DNA of 64,000 bases from Mya arenaria (GCF_026914265.1 NC_069138.1:35586098-35650097); one strand, 5' to 3'. Positions 1-14,000 are shown, numbered from the stretch's first letter. Notes: generated from the letters alone by a model not told the origin. Program-made: numbers and translations.

Positions 1-82
1 ATTAATGGACGTCTAATTGAAACTGGCATCCGTACTGATGTGTTATACAATCAATTATTGTGAGTGTGTGTTGTTTCTGCAG

Positions 83-3000
83 GAGGTGTTACAGTACATG
101 TTCAGTGGATGTGGCCAAGTACAGACTGTGCACCTACACAATAAACCCACATCTGGACCTTCAGCTGTGAATCAGTCAAACTTCTTCCCTACAGCTCCCC
201 TTATTCAGGTAAGGTATTCTTTGGTAGTGTGTTATGAATCTTGGAACATATATTCAAGTTGACAGTACAAATACAAGCAGTTACGTGTGTTTAAAATTTA
301 ATAGCTGTGGGCAAAAATTTGTCCACCTACGGACTTGTTTTAAGTTTGTTGTTATTAGTACTGACATATTTTCTCTTGGAAAAGTGTTTGAAATTTTATA
401 TCCTTTAGACAATTGAGATCCTTCACATATTCAAAGATTTCCCTACTGCATGTAAAAGTTAACCATACTGTAACTGTAATAGAACATTGTGTTTTACCTC
501 CAGGGGTACAAGGTGGGGTATGTGGTGTTTAAAAAGGCCTCGTCTGTGAAGAAAGCCAGGTCCTTGCCCTTTGATGTGCCCCTTATAATGCAAGGGAAAG
601 GGGCCCCGACCATCAAATCTGGTATTGAGAGTAAGTACTACTGGCTCAAAGCTGGGAAAATTGTTCTTCAAACTTGTACCGGTAGCTTTCCTTTTACAGT
701 ATTTTATGCATACATGTTGTTTTAACTATTATAATACAATAGTTATGGTGCAGTTAATACATTCATTGTTAAGGTTCTAGAGGCAACATTATGAACTTGA
801 CGTTCATAAAGGTGTCATTGTACCTAAATTTTTAATTATTTTCAATTTTATTCAGGTCATTTTTTTATACATGAAGTTAAAGATGTTGATTCTTATGTGT
901 CACTCCCAACATTTTGTAAGTAAGATGAAATATCAGTAAGGGATGAATCAGAGTTGCTTTCCACAGTTGTATCATTGTCAGTACCCAGTCTGTTCATGAT
1001 ATGTTACTCGTTACTGAGTACCTTCGGGAAATTGACTGCACATAACTTATTTGACATAACGTTACTTTTGAAGAAGAATATTCATGAATTTATGTTAGCC
1101 TTTTTTCTCATAGTGTAGTCTGTGGAGTAATCAAAATATTCTAGCGAGGGTTCAGCCAATGTGAAAACCATGCTGATTGTATAAATAAGCTAAGGTAACC
1201 TATGCCTTGTATTGAAGTCACTGTTTTACCTTCCAGAGTGGTGCAGTGACTACCAGGCTGACGTGTTAGATCGGTCCACCCTGCAAGCGGAGATAGACAC
1301 GTATATGGCGGAATATGACCGGAAAGTACAGGAGGTAGGAAAAGATTTTACAAGTTTGATTGACACTCTTTAAGAAACGAGTTTCCATGTCACACTTGCC
1401 AGCATATTAACATGATGAAAATTGGAGCTTAGCTTTGTCAAGCCACTTGATGGAGGCTGTTTGTGAGAGGTGGTCAACCTAATCTATTGGAATATTCAAT
1501 CATCTGCAATTCTACCGAACAAATATTTTGTGAAACATCAAGAATGAAGCCAATTGCTTACACTGATTACATCTAAGAAAGACTTATATTTATGCCCCCT
1601 TTTGAAGAAGAGGGATATATTACTTTGCACATGTCAGTCAGTCGGAGGTCCGTCGGTAGACCATAGCTTGTCCGAGTGATAACTCGACAATTCCTTGAAG
1701 GATGGTCACCAAACTTGACCTGAAGATAGGGCATGACTAGTAGATGACCCCTATTGATTATTCATGAAGATCATGCCGATTCTGATTTAAGATTACCATG
1801 ATGTCTGAGCAAAAAATTTGGCTTAATGAAATAAGATACTTAAATGCTTCAGATATTTCTAAAAACTTAGGCCTAATGTCAAGCTTGCCCCAATTTTTCA
1901 AAGGTCATGAGTGTAATAAGTGAAAGTAGCTAATGTCATTCAGGCAAATTTATTACTTAAAGGGGCTGTACTCCGTATGATGAAATAGCAGAAAAAAAAG
2001 AAAATTGTTGAAAACTGACATAAACTTGGCATTGATGTGTACAATGCATTGAAACTTACTACCTGAAGTACCAAATAGTTTACAATTTATTTAAGTTCAG
2101 CAGTTATTTCGTATTTTTCCATTAAAAAAGATTACTGGGTATGTCTACCAGGTAGAATTTATTCCTTATGCGTGATTGACTAGTCGATGTTAGCACGTGA
2201 TATTACCGAGGTGGGTGTATAGCTTAATTATGTCATCCTATTATAGTAAGTCTTTGTAGCTCAGTGGATACAACGCTGGACTGCAATTTTGGCGACATGG
2301 GTTCAAACCCAGTCTCTGACACTTTTTTTTTTTACATTTTGGTACTTTTTTTACAATCATTATATCAAAGCGTAACACATTTTATTGGATAATTGTCCTG
2401 AGATTCGTTACAGAAAAAAACTTTTTTTGGTGCCAATCTGGTTTACAGTCCCTTTAATCTTAATTTTACTTATTATTAGTTCATGGAAATGTTCAGAAAT
2501 TTCCCTTTGCAGTTGCAATCTCTTGAGGATGTAAATATTACACAAATTATATTAGAACATAAAAAATTGAGCTTAACTTAATCCTGTAACATGGGTAGTA
2601 AGATGTTCAAGAAATTGGGGCCAGGTGACCATTTAAGCCAGTCAGTATAATTTACATAAAGGTGATGTTGTAAAGTGTTGATATACCGTACACCCATATC
2701 AGGAGAGTGAGTGAAGGCACTGATGATGATAATGGTGTCTTGCCCTTTATTAAATACATGATCGTTCTATCATTATCTAATTTCACACCCCTTCAGGAGA
2801 TGGAGCGAGCGAAGGCTAGCGAGGGTGTGCCGGACGACGAGGGCTGGGTTACTGTGACGAGGTTTGGTAAGAACAAGGCTGCGCCCCGCACAGAGGCTCA
2901 CGAGAAGGCAATCTCTGGGAAGGAGAAAAGACGCAGGAAAGAAAAGGTATGACGATGTTACTCTCCTGGGTTCTATTTTAGGGGTAACAGAAAGATCAAC

Positions 3001-3697
3001 TTGATCAGAAGGGGGCCTTACCTAGCACTAATGCTATACTGAAATTCAAACAAATTTGAATGATTTCCGCTGTTTTTTTTTTATTGACCACATTGCTTTT
3101 AATGAATTAAAAGTTATAAGTTATAAAGTACAAACATTGTATCTAACTTTTTGTGAGTTACTTGTAACTGCAAACATATTTCAGCATAGTATCTAATTGC
3201 AATTGCCTGTGAGTTAGCTGACAACATATATAGATTGTATCTAATTGCTTGAATATCGTTTATTCCTAGGAGCTGCTGAATTTCTACAGCTTTCAGATAA
3301 GGCAGACAAAGAGAGATCGTAAGTGTAACTAATAGAATGTCCTGTTTTTGATTAGTTGTTTTTTATGTATTTTTGGTATATTGTTTTTGAACAACATTTG
3401 ATATTTAAAATGATGTCAAGTAAATACAACCTTACTCAGTCAGGTAACTGAACATAGACATTGATGAAAAAATATACCTACCATAGTTGAATTCATACTG
3501 AAATCACTATGGCTTCATCATTTCTTAATACTTGCCCATTTTCTTGACACATTATTCTTACCAGAAAAATTAAAATAGTACTTATATATATCCATGATTT
3601 TTTCCTTACAGAGATAGCAAACCTGCGGCAGAAGTTTGAGGAAGATAAGCAAAGGATTTCCCTTATGAAGGAGGCAAGGAAGTTCAGGCCTTACTGA
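83..3697 (+). CDS. RRP7A: Ribosomal RNA-processing protein 7 homologue A, 3' six exons (5' partial)
   Basis: Six exons join in frame: 83-208, 504-630, 1237-1334, 2797-2946, 3270-3318 and 3612-3697, each bounded by AG/GT; together 212 codons including TGA at 3695-3697. The first two carry the RRM-like part (GYKVGYVVFKK, then a KSGIE motif), followed by a DTYMAEYDRK segment. The last three give the family signature: DDEGWVTVTR, then ELLNFYSFQIR, then a basic coiled region KFEEDKQRISL and the diagnostic C-terminus RKFRPY. These match animal RRP7A, a nucleolar small-subunit processome factor for 18S rRNA maturation. The start and N-terminal RRM portion lie before the window. A poly(A) signal AATAAA is at 3983-3988. 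The gene is convergent with QSOX. The 1.46-kb intron between exons 3 and 4 of this set contains a TIR element with a tRNA-like core. Confidence 0.93.
1589..1800 (-). repeat. Inverted partial copy of the 15-17 kb repeat family
   Basis: Starts 'tatgcccccttttgaagaag' and continues with 'gtcggtagaccatagcttgt', which is the reverse complement of the right end of the element at 15183-17192, then degenerates. It lies inside an RRP7A intron. Only one end and about one internal unit are recognisable. Confidence 0.55.
1957..2457. mobile_element. MITE-like element with TTAA-flanked inverted ends
   Basis: The left end 'ttaaaggggctgta' and right end 'tacagtccctttaa' are inverted repeats with one mismatch, and TTAA stands at both outer edges, as expected for piggyBac-type TTAA target duplication. 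There is no transposase ORF inside. The 500-bp body carries a tRNA-like module at 2250-2323. It sits in an intron of RRP7A. A SINE nested in a MITE would look the same. Confidence 0.6.
2250..2323 (+). other. tRNA-like (Pol III promoter) module, probably SINE-derived
   Basis: A good A box 'tagctcagtgg' (2257-2267) and B box 'ggttcaaacc' (about 2299-2308) are spaced as in a tRNA gene, and a run of T follows from about 2323 as a Pol III terminator. The anticodon-loop position reads GCA (Cys-like). The T-stem is one base short for a canonical 7-base T loop and acceptor pairing is poor, so this is a tRNA-derived repeat rather than a functional tRNA. Confidence 0.55.
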
Positions 3698-4045
3698 CCA
3701 TTGGGAATGGTCACACTGACCAGTGTCTGGCCTGGCTGACTGGTGGTCTGACCAGTCACTGATATATTTTACCACATTGACCAACCATTTTGACTTCAGC
3801 TTGAATGACCACATTGACACTTGCTGACTGTGCTAATACATGTATAACACTACAGAATGGCAAGTGTCTGGCCTTGCAGGTGAATGTCTAGTCATTCTGG
3901 TTGTCCTACTGGTCAGTGACCTGTCTTTTTGACCAGTGTCCAGCTATGATGACCAGAATTGAACTTCGCTGTTATGTTTGTAAATAAAACTTAGTAACCT
4001 ATTTGTTTTCTCTGTCTATCTAAATCCATATTGTGACTAAATCCC

Positions 4046-4300
4046 ATGATTTGCAAGTTCATCAGTAAATGATTTGCAAGTTCATCAGTAAATGATTTGC
4101 AAGTTCATCAGTAAAATGATTTGCAAGTTCATCAGTAAATGATTTGCAAGTTCATCAGTAAATGATTTGCAAGTTCATCAGTAAATGATTTGCAAGTTCA
4201 TCAGTAAATGATTTGCAAGTTCATCAGTAAATGATTTGCAAGTTCATCAGTAAATGATTTGCAAGTTCATCAGTAAATGATTTGCAAGTTCATCAGTAAT
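4046..4300. repeat. 23-bp minisatellite, about 11 copies
   Basis: Eleven near-perfect tandem copies of a 23-bp unit containing 'gatttgcaagttcatcagta', one with an extra A near 4114. It begins about 60 bp after the RRP7A poly(A) signal region. Confidence 0.95.
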
Positions 4301-4539
4301 AAGCTTACTTATATACTGATGAGACACACATTGAAAAAAGTTATATTACTACACCTGTTTATTGTCGCCTTTCCAAATTAAAGACCAACCCACTGGGTGT
4401 ATGCGATACCTTTCTATATGAACATCTTTACTCCCCATTCCTCCACCCCCCCTGGAACCTTGCAGGATTCGGTCAGTACTTAATTATTTAGTTAGCTGGG
4501 TCAGCAACTGGCCATATAAGAACAAGTCTAAACCCCCTA

Positions 4540-4990
4540 CAGTGTGTCACACATCTCATCATGGTGAATCTTTGTGGAAATTGTTTTGAAAATCATATTA
4601 TTCATGTTCAAGATGTTTGATTTGATCATTTCAACCTTTAACCTCTAACCTTGACCTTTGAGATACAGACCTGGGTCTTGTGTGGGACATGCCATCTCAT
4701 CATGGTGAATCTTCATGGCAAGTGTTTAGAAAATCCTATAATGCATGGTCAAGATATATTTCATTTGATCATTTCAATCTTTAACCCCTTAACTTTTACC
4801 TTGGAGGTACAGACCCAGGTCGCAGCGTGACAGACCACCTAATCATGATGAACCTTCATGGCAAGTTTTTTGAGTCATAATGCATGGTCAAATATATGAC
4901 ATATATAATGCACGGTCAAAGTTCAGTCAAGTTAGACAGATAGACGCAAATTGACAATACATGGAACCGCCATAGTGTAAACTATGTCGC
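4540..4990. repeat. Divergent ~150-bp tandem repeat of bivalve type
   Basis: Three diverged copies of a segment with 'catctcatcatggtgaatct' ... 'atttgatcatttcaa' ... 'aacccttgacctttgag'-like phrases, ending with 'agacagatagacgcaaattg'. No ORF. Related in style to the 'ccttgaccttt' arrays further on. Confidence 0.5.
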
Positions 4991-5029
4991 CGACTTCCCA
5001 TACATTTTCTTGTTATTTCAATCCACAAA

Positions 5030-8000
5030 TTTTAGCTCCATCTCGACACAAGTTAATAGGTTAACGGATCACTCCATATAGATGATAGCAGGGTCTTCTG
5101 ATCTCCTTTTTTTAGGTCAGAAGCAGTGTCTACTACTATCTATATCAATAAGAAAGAAAAGTGTTTTGTTTCAAAATTCTATTGCACACTTTTCACATCA
5201 TGTATAATACATGTACATACAAACATAAGTGACAATGAGACAGAAAAATCTGGGGATTATAATGATTACGAACAGTCATTAGTCTGAATTGAGACTCCAG
5301 TGACTATACTGTAAATCCTCATTTATTGGAACCTTGTTCTAGAGAAGTGAGTATCAATGATGAACTTGACTGAATATTAACACTATTTGAAATTGTTCTA
5401 TCGTATAAATTTATTTTTGTAAATCCAACGGAATATGTATGATTTTCTATAATTCAAAAAAGTGCATTTCCGAGATGGAGTTTTAACACTGACTTGAGAC
5501 TGGTCGTAATCATGGACCGAGATATTGTGCATCAATAACTTGGTGGCTCTCTCATCCTGTATGTTTTAAGGTTTTCATAAAAAATTTAATTTTGTAAGAG
5601 AAATGTAGTGATCAATTAATTTTTTTACATTCACATCAATGATCAATTCATACAATCACTTTATCAGATCAGTATCCTCGAGTAATAATCATAGTTATAT
5701 TTTGCCTATCAATTTTAGTGACCATATCTAACAGCAAAAATATAACAGGCCATATGGAAAAATCTAAATTGGGCAATTGTCTGAATGTAATCTTTTATGA
5801 TATTTACTAAAGTAATAAATCAATAACACCTTCATTCAGGAGCATACTGCATTTCCTAAAAAAATATTCTTGAAGAATTCAACTGCTGATTTTTGTTTAT
5901 ATTCAAGCAAATGCAGTAAATCATTCATTTATAAACGCCTTTTCCGGAATGGAAATTCTAGGAAATTTCATGTAAAGTTTTGAACGGATTCCTTGATTAA
6001 AACTAAGAGATGTGTGTAACAAGACAAAATTAATGAAAGTAGTCAATCAATTATGATAGGATGACCTGTATCATGTCATATTCTGTTTATAAACATGCAA
6101 AGTGGAAAACATAATAATAGTTGGTGTTTGCTTTAAATAAACCGTATGCAATCATGCTGCCAAAATATTTGCTTGGTAACTTATTTTTGAAATCATGTTC
6201 TGGCCTTGACAAATTTGTTTTGGGTCACTCAGCCTGCTGGGCAAGTTAACCTTATTTCTACTTGCCCTGCACAAAAATTACTTGCCCTATATTTTCAACA
6301 AAATCAGGTTACACTGATTACATATATGCTAGTTTTGCAGCCACTCACATTTACACTAAAAGTCAATAAACTTTGATTTGCTTGATTATAGAAACAGTGT
6401 TCTTTTACCTAGTCCCGGCCACTTACTGCTCAGCCATTCATTTATGAGGAAGTTGGGAACCAGATTGTCTATAACCGGCTTGTAATCAATTATAAATTAT
6501 TCAGATTATAAATTATTTAAAAAAAAAAAAAGATTAATTATTAAGAACCTATGTACCCTATGTACTTACAGTTCTTTGATTCCCAGAAGAATTACCTACA
6601 ACGTACAATAAATTAAACCGTCTCCGCATTCTTCCATGAGCACTTGATAACAAAATTATACAAAATAACTTGCCCATCATAAGATCACATTGCCGTTTCG
6701 ATTTGACTGTTTACATCATTGCAATCATTTCATTTTGGAAAATAAATAGGATTAATATTTGAATTTGAGAATCTTACTCGCCCGGGCTAGGCCTGATGTT
6801 TTTTGTCATTTTCTGAAAGAAAATAAGAAAAATTTGGGGGTAAAATCCACCAAAGGACACAAAACAAATAGCTATCACAAATAATAAAACTGGACTAGTT
6901 CACAGACCGAGGAAACCATCCATATAAAAGAAGCATGCGAAACAATAGTATAAACTAAATTATACTTGAGCACAATAATATTCAAATCGAGAAACCAGTA
7001 ATGTTTTCAGAATAATTTACAAAACTTTTATGAACAATACAATGACATATATAAGTTTCAACAACATGATATTTTTTTCATGATATGTTTAGCAAACAAA
7101 CATTTAATTCTCATTATTTTATGTACAGCCACCAATTGTATAAAAGTCATCTTAACTGAAGTGTTCACATTTAAATGATAGTTTAGTTTGTTAATATTGG
7201 ATAAATTTAGACCAATCAATAGACATTTTGGCTGACCAAAACGAAAAAAATCCTCATTTAAACTGAACTGCTGGTGATTATTTTGTTTTAGCCCTTCTTG
7301 ATTGTTGACAAATCAAAGGGAAATAATTCATTCAAACTACACAACAGAGTTATGTTAATTTAAGATATACTACAAGTTATTCATGTAAAAGAGAACAGGG
7401 GCAATAATCAACTCAAAACACATCTCAACTTGACAAGATTTACAGAAATTCATGTAAAAGAGAAAATATATCTCATAAATTAATATAAATATACAGCCTT
7501 TACCAATAAGCAGACTTGAACACCACATAGCATCATAAAATATTGCAATCAAAAGTCATTATAATGAGGATGAATGAATTCGTGTATTTGATAAACCTGC
7601 TGATATTCATTCAAATCAGGCCGATTGTTCAAAATCGTTATACAATGTTGTTAACGTCATTATTTCAAATTTTTACTGCTGTGGAAGTTAAATGGATAGT
7701 CTTGTGATCTACCGTATATCTAGCAAGATTTGAGCCAACTGTACCAAATCTTTAAATATATGATCACATCATCTAATAATTCACATTTAAAAATTTAACA
7801 AACTTTAAACAAAGTTCTGAACAATCAGCTGACTGCGTACAAACTCTTTATGATAGCAAAGGCAACCATCGCAAGACTGTCATAACTCCATATAAAAATA
7901 GCAGGTGTAACAAATGTCTTGCGCAAAGCACTCAAATTTATATTCATAATTATGTATTGAGGTATATCTGACTACAGGTGGGCACCGTATTCCAAGCTAA

Positions 8001-8190
8001 AAATGACAAGAATGGCTTTATAAGAATAATAGCATAGAATAGATATCAAGACTACATAATATAGTTGAAGTCATTCTGACCAGAGAAAAAAGTTTGATTT
8101 CATTGCACGACCTGATCTACAGATATTTAGCAATGTTTTCAAACTGCAAATATATAGATGTAAAATATATATGTACATGTTCATGTTTTG
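5030..8190. other. AT-rich intergenic stretch, nothing recognised
   Basis: About 3.2 kb between the convergent RRP7A and QSOX genes. I see no exon-like ORF, RNA gene or long repeat on either strand. Short recurring phrases ('acttgcccta', 6240-6300 and 6670) hint at an old element but cannot be bounded. Confidence 0.5.
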
Positions 8191-8200
8191 CTAGGCATCA

Positions 8201-8985
8201 CCAGGGGTTCTAACAGCTGATATTGCCAGTTTTAGTACCAGGGGTTCTAATAAATGTCAGTTTGAGTACCAGGGGTTCTGATAAATATCAGTTTGAGTAC
8301 CAGGGGTTCTAACAGCTGATAAATGTCAGTTTGAGTACCAGGGGTTCACAGCTGATAAATGTCAGTTTGAGTACCAGGGGTTCACAGCTGATAAATGCCA
8401 GTTTGAGTACCAGGGGTTCTAACAGCTGATAAATGTCAGTTTGAGTACCAGGGGTTCTAAAAGCTGATAAATGTCAGTTTGAGTACAAGGGGTTCACAGC
8501 TGATAAATGCCAGTTTGAGTACCAGGGGTTCTAACAGCTGATAAATGTCAGTTTGAGTACCAGGGGTTCTAACAGCTAATAAATGTCAGTTTGAGTACTA
8601 GGGGTTCTAACAGCTGATAAATGTCAGTTTGAGTACCAGGGGTTCTAACAGCTGATAAATGTCAGTTTGAGTACCAGGGGTTCTGATAAATGTCAGTTTG
8701 AGTACCAGGGGTTCTAACAGCTGATAAATGTCAGTTTGAGTACCAGGGGTTCTGATAAATGTCAGTTTGAGAACCAGGGGTTCTGATAAATGTCAGTTTG
8801 AGTACAAGAGGTTCTAACAGCTGATAAATGTCAGTTTGAGTACCAGGGGTTCTTACAGCTGATAAATGCCAGTTTGAGTACTAGGGGTTCTAACAGCTGA
8901 TAAATGTCAGTTTGAGTACCAGGGGTTCTAACAGCTTATTAATGTCAATCTAGAAAGGTAGCTGAAGGTCAGTTTGAGTACGGGC
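8201..8985. repeat. 38-bp minisatellite with length variants, about 21 copies
   Basis: Tandem units start 'aggggttctaacagctgata' and end 'aatgtcagtttgagtacc'. Three unit types mix: the full 38-bp unit, one lacking 'aacagct' (31 bp, going straight from 'ggttc' to 'tgataaatg') and one reading 'ggttcacagctg'. The last copies decay near 8940-8985. Confidence 0.93.
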
Positions 8986-9489
8986 GGGTAAGGGTGTTGA
9001 AACCCTATTTGAATCATTTCTAAAGTCATTGTATTCATTTCAAGGTACTTCCTACTGTTTATAATGCAAACCTCAAAGCTAAAACCTTTCTTTACAACTG
9101 TACAATAGTCTAAGGTTAAACACTCTCAATCTTGATTTCAGGATTAATCCTCAACTTTAGAACCCTTGCATGACAAATTCAATAAAAGGTAATTTAATGC
9201 TTCATAAAATACTGGTAAGCATGAGCCCAGGAAACAAAGGCTATGAGCCGGTCATGAAAACATCAAGGGGTATTTTAAATATGAAACTAGACAGTAAAAC
9301 GGTGACTTCACCATCCTTACACATATCAAAGATAACGATACTCAAATACAAGTTTGTATGAACATGTAAGAAAGCCGTACTTTGGCACAAGCATGGTTGA
9401 AAATCATAACACCACAAACAATAGCAGATCCCTACCCTTATCTGTCAATTTCTTCAACACCTTAACAATTATGCAAGTCAGAGTTATGA

Positions 9490-9650
9490 AAAAAGGTTGT
9501 TGGTTCGATCCCCAGCAGGGATACTTTCTCACGGCCTCTCCAAAAGGACACCGCTACTGGTTTCTTCCAAGTAAACAAACTTGAGAGTGATTCTATAAGC
9601 TATTAGCTTTCGTCACTATCAAGCTAAAAGAAATAAGTATAAACTAGTGT
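9490..9650 (+). mobile_element. SINE remnant with tRNA B box
   Basis: 'ggttcgatccccagcaggg' (9502-9520) contains a perfect Pol III B box. It is followed by a conserved-looking body with 'ctcacggcctctccaaaagg' and 'cttgagagtgattctataag', a block I recognise as common to bivalve tRNA-derived SINEs. No A box lies upstream, so the copy is 5'-truncated. The open frame across it is incidental. Confidence 0.5.
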
Positions 9651-11072
9651 TAAGCACCTTGCTGTACATGTTTAAATTGTCTCTGGCAGCTTGTGTACCA
9701 AGTCATGAGCAGATATCTTGGAACAGTTTTAAATTACAACTTTGATTATAGTTTTCACATATTGAAGCCCATGTTGATAACAAGGCTATCACTAGGGTTT
9801 GAGTCAGGTTTTTATGCAGAAGAGGACCATGGTGCTATTGGAGAAAAGTGCACATTGTATCCGGCTGATAAGAATTTGAATTTATCAAAAAAGTCATTAT
9901 TATAAATAATTGTGTTTAATCAAAAGTAATGTTAGGTTTCAACTGGCAAATATGTAAAATGTGTGTGTATTTAAAGTCATATTATAACATTTAATCAGAG
10001 CAAAATTAGAACTCATTTTACAAATGCAGGGCTTGCGGGCTTGTGCTTTTTTTCAACCAATGTCAGCTTGAACTATTCTTCTAAAATGCGAACAATTTTG
10101 AGCCCACCTCTACTCACTACAAAAATGAGTTCTGGACTCCATATGTCTCCATACTTTTTAAGTTACTTAAAACAGGACTTAGCTTACTATAATTTTTCTA
10201 TAATTTAAGTAATATTTACTTCATCACGAGTTTCTAGACTTTATTAATAAGGAAATAATTTTTGATAATCAAAATAAACCCATTGTCGATCAAAACTTTA
10301 AGTTTGTAATGTTGCCTCACTGAAATAAACTACTCCAACCTTGTAAGCTTTAAGATGTTTCAAGAAATAGGGGCTTAAATCTTCGAATGCACACCCCCCC
10401 CCCCTCCCCCCCCCACAGGACTATAATGCTGACTTTTATTTCAGTTAACTTACTGACCTTTATTCAGCACTTTTAACTATGGCAATATTAAAGGTTTAAA
10501 AACCTCATTTACAAAAAAAAATTAACTAAAATGTCATGGCAAAAAAAAAATTGTTAAAAAAATAAATATGATCAACAGTTTCAAAATACAGAACAAATAT
10601 AAAGCAATAACAACAGTATTACAATACAGACATACCTCAGCAGTAATCGCTGATTATCATTGGCTTTTTTAACAATATAATAAACAGTAAAGCATTTGTA
10701 TATGACAAATTTCATAAAATGAGCGTAAAAGTTAAAAGTAAGTCATACTTAAAGGTATGGTATTACCAAAATGTGTATATAAGAAAAAAAGAGCATTGTT
10801 TTTAGTGACACTAAATCACTCAACATCAATTAATAAATTAAAGTTAACTTGTAATAATGAGTTATCCTGTTGGTATGAAAACCAAAGTATGTCAACTTTC
10901 ATGTAAGAAAAATTAAAGAAAAACTGAAGGTACATTAATGTTTTAAATATAGACCTGGAATGTTTTAAAATTCTACCTGAACAACTTGTGCACCTTCTTC
11001 CATAGTTAACTTGAATAAAAATGCCTTGAAAAGTGTTTAAAATGCTAAAACAGAAACCAATATAATCATATA

Positions 11073-14000
11073 TCATACAATGACTTTTTTCATAAAAAAA
11101 TGACAAGGTCTGTATTTTCTCCTTACAATAAAATGATAATACAGGATGAGAATGACAAGAGAACAGAGCACATAGAAGAGCACACACATGCCCATATCCA
11201 GGTTGGTGAACCCCCAGCTATACCTTTGCTGCTGGACTGTAAACTCTACTTCCTGTCCAACTTCTTGGTGAAATGCTTTACTGTTGACTGCTACCAGAGC
11301 ATTTATTCTGTCATCTTGTTTGCTTTTAGATTTTTCCTTCTTAATTTTTCTTAAAGATCTTATTTTTTCCAGATCTTTTCTTCTCTGGTGCAATTCCCAC
11401 CAATCTAAATCCCTTTCAGGAGTTACTGCAGGATTAATTTCACTTCCTGTTTGGAATGAGTCATCAGATTCTAAAATAATAGCAGATTTTCCATAAAATT
11501 TCACAAAAAAATCAAAAACATGACTTTTGATGAATACACCTGTATCACTCTGACACTCTGGACATAATGTTTTTGGTGGGAACTGAAGTTTTGGATATTT
11601 TGGGTCTTCTGTGATATCACCCCGGAGACGAGCATTGGCCTTGTTGTGTGCCTGCCAGAGCCACAAGATGGAGCCACTAGGCTTCCGGTCACCGACTGTT
11701 ATGGTTTTGGTCATCCCAAGGAAGTGTTTGACGCAGGTTTCGCAACCGAAGAAATGCTTCATGTAGCCAGCAATTGCTGACAACACATCGATGGGCAAGT
11801 CCTTAGGATCTAGAAACAAAGATGGATATGTATATCAGATTTTTCTATCCAGACCAGAAAGACAGGTAGATATAATTTTTTATAGCCAGAACAAAAACAC
11901 ATTATAGGTTTTACTAACCAATACAAAACCATGTGAGAAAGAAATTATGCCTTTATTTTATTCGTTCCGCTCTGGATAAAAAAAAATCTGACCAGAGGCC
12001 ACTGGAGTAAGCTCGCATCACTGACAATGAAAGGGCAAAAATCAAATTTAAAATCTACAAAATTAATCTATTTAAATAAGTTAGGGCCAGTTGCTTTTTG
12101 GTGTTTGTCAGTAAAAGTAGGAAAAACTAGACAATTGTTTTTGTAATAAAAAAAATGATATAGTCATATTAAAGTCATATGACCTCTGACCTCTAAGTGT
12201 GACAGACATACAGACAGACACTGACACATGTTGCCATATGGCCGAGCGCACGGGCGGGCAGCTGGCAGACAGGCGGAAGTCAAGCTGACAGACAGACAGA
12301 CAACACATCACTTAAATATAAAATCTGTGAACAAGACCATTTCACCAGCTACTCACATTGCCTTGTGTGTGTGAACATGCCGACAGTGAGGGTGTGGAAG
12401 AGAGTCCACAATCCACATGGGTAACCACGGTAACGGGCCTCACTCCCACTACACCCCACCCACCTAACACGGTCTCTCAGGTAATCTGACACTGTCTGCA
12501 AGCGAAGACAAAACAGTTTGTAAATATGAGTACAAGAAAATGGTTAAGGGTGAAAACAAACATATTTTACTTCTTCAAAAAACATCTTAGTAATGTAACT
12601 TAAAAAGGTTTGCATTTAAAACTACCTCTACCCACCTGCAGTTCATCAATCTTGTTGAGCCACTGTTCCCCAGATATCTCTGTTGTCACGGTAGCAAGCC
12701 AGGCGGCAACCTTCTCAAGGTAGGTTTGCAAACATTCCCGACCTGGGAAATACTGAAACAAGAAATATAGGAATCCTTTGTCAATCGCAAATTTTGCAAC
12801 TTCGAATATATGGGAACTTCCCAAGTTTATTCCATTATTTTATTGTATCCTATACAATACAAGTGGGGAAACAACTCGTACATGCTTGCATTGTGAGCAA
12901 CTGTTAGTGTTAACTGAACTCAGGGCTGGTATACGGCACTTTAACTATAGTAATTCTATTCTTTAAAATATAAAACAAGAGGCCAGTTTTTTTATCCTTT
13001 TTTTCAAAGTGCATGTTTTAAATGCGTTTTAAAGCCCCTCAGAGTATACACGGATGGCCCTTCAAATTTACACCATAAATGGGTACTTCAAATCTCATAA
13101 CACAAGTATGATTTTACCTTAATAAGGACATTTATGAATGTTTTGAGGGCTGTAAGTTGTTCCCCCTTGATCTGGCTACAGATGGCGACCTCTTGTCTGA
13201 ATGCGTAGTGAAGCGTGGATTCCAGGTCTGACATATATACAGCTGGTCTGGAATAATGCAAATTGTTAGGTTGTGTGCAATTTTTATGTGATGGTACTGG
13301 AAAAATCGATCTTGCAACAGCATGCGATCTGATAATATCAAGGCATTTAAGACAAAGTTAAAAATCAATTTGAACAAGAGCTGTCACAGAGACAGTGTGT
13401 TGACTACATGTATTTCCCAATTCAAATCTAAGGATTGCGAAGTTTTACTAAAACATACACGGATCACTGTAAAATCAGATTAAATGCAAGACCTTGTCCA
13501 GAATTTCTTAGACAAAAAATAAAGGGGCAAAATTTTTATTATATGCAATATAGAGTTATCACACTTGATTGTTTAAAAGATCGATGCAATACATGAAGTA
13601 GTTCCTGAGTATTTACTGATATGTGCTTACATAAAAAATTTAACCACAATTTATTTGTCAACTAGTATAGGGAAATTATTTGCATTATATGCATGATAGA
13701 GTTATCTGATTTGATTAATTTAGAAGTTTGGATGTTTAAGAGTCCTTGCATAAAGATTTAATGATTATTGATGTATTTGCTGAGATATTGACTTAAATTA
13801 GGTTACAGGAGTACATGCAAAACCTAAAACAAAATTTTAAGTCCAACTAAAAAGATTCAATATTCAATATTCAAGATAGAGTTATCTTACCTATTTTTTT
13901 AAGTAGGTTTGATACTTGGGAACACATGTTTACAATGCAATTGAATTCATGATGTATTTGCTGTTAAAATGACTTAAATTTAGCTACATGCAAAACCTTT

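Noticed and set aside
3518-3820. 100-aa antisense ORF over the end of RRP7A
   Set aside because: It overlaps the RRP7A last exon and 3' UTR on the opposite strand and has no family features.
10816-11187. 123-aa minus-strand ORF at the QSOX 3' end
   Set aside because: Out of frame with the QSOX final exon and mostly 3' UTR.
12150-12320. 'gacagacagacaga' simple repeat as a regulatory GAGA-like site
   Set aside because: It lies in a QSOX intron and resembles the decayed end of a bivalve dispersed repeat; nothing ties it to regulation.
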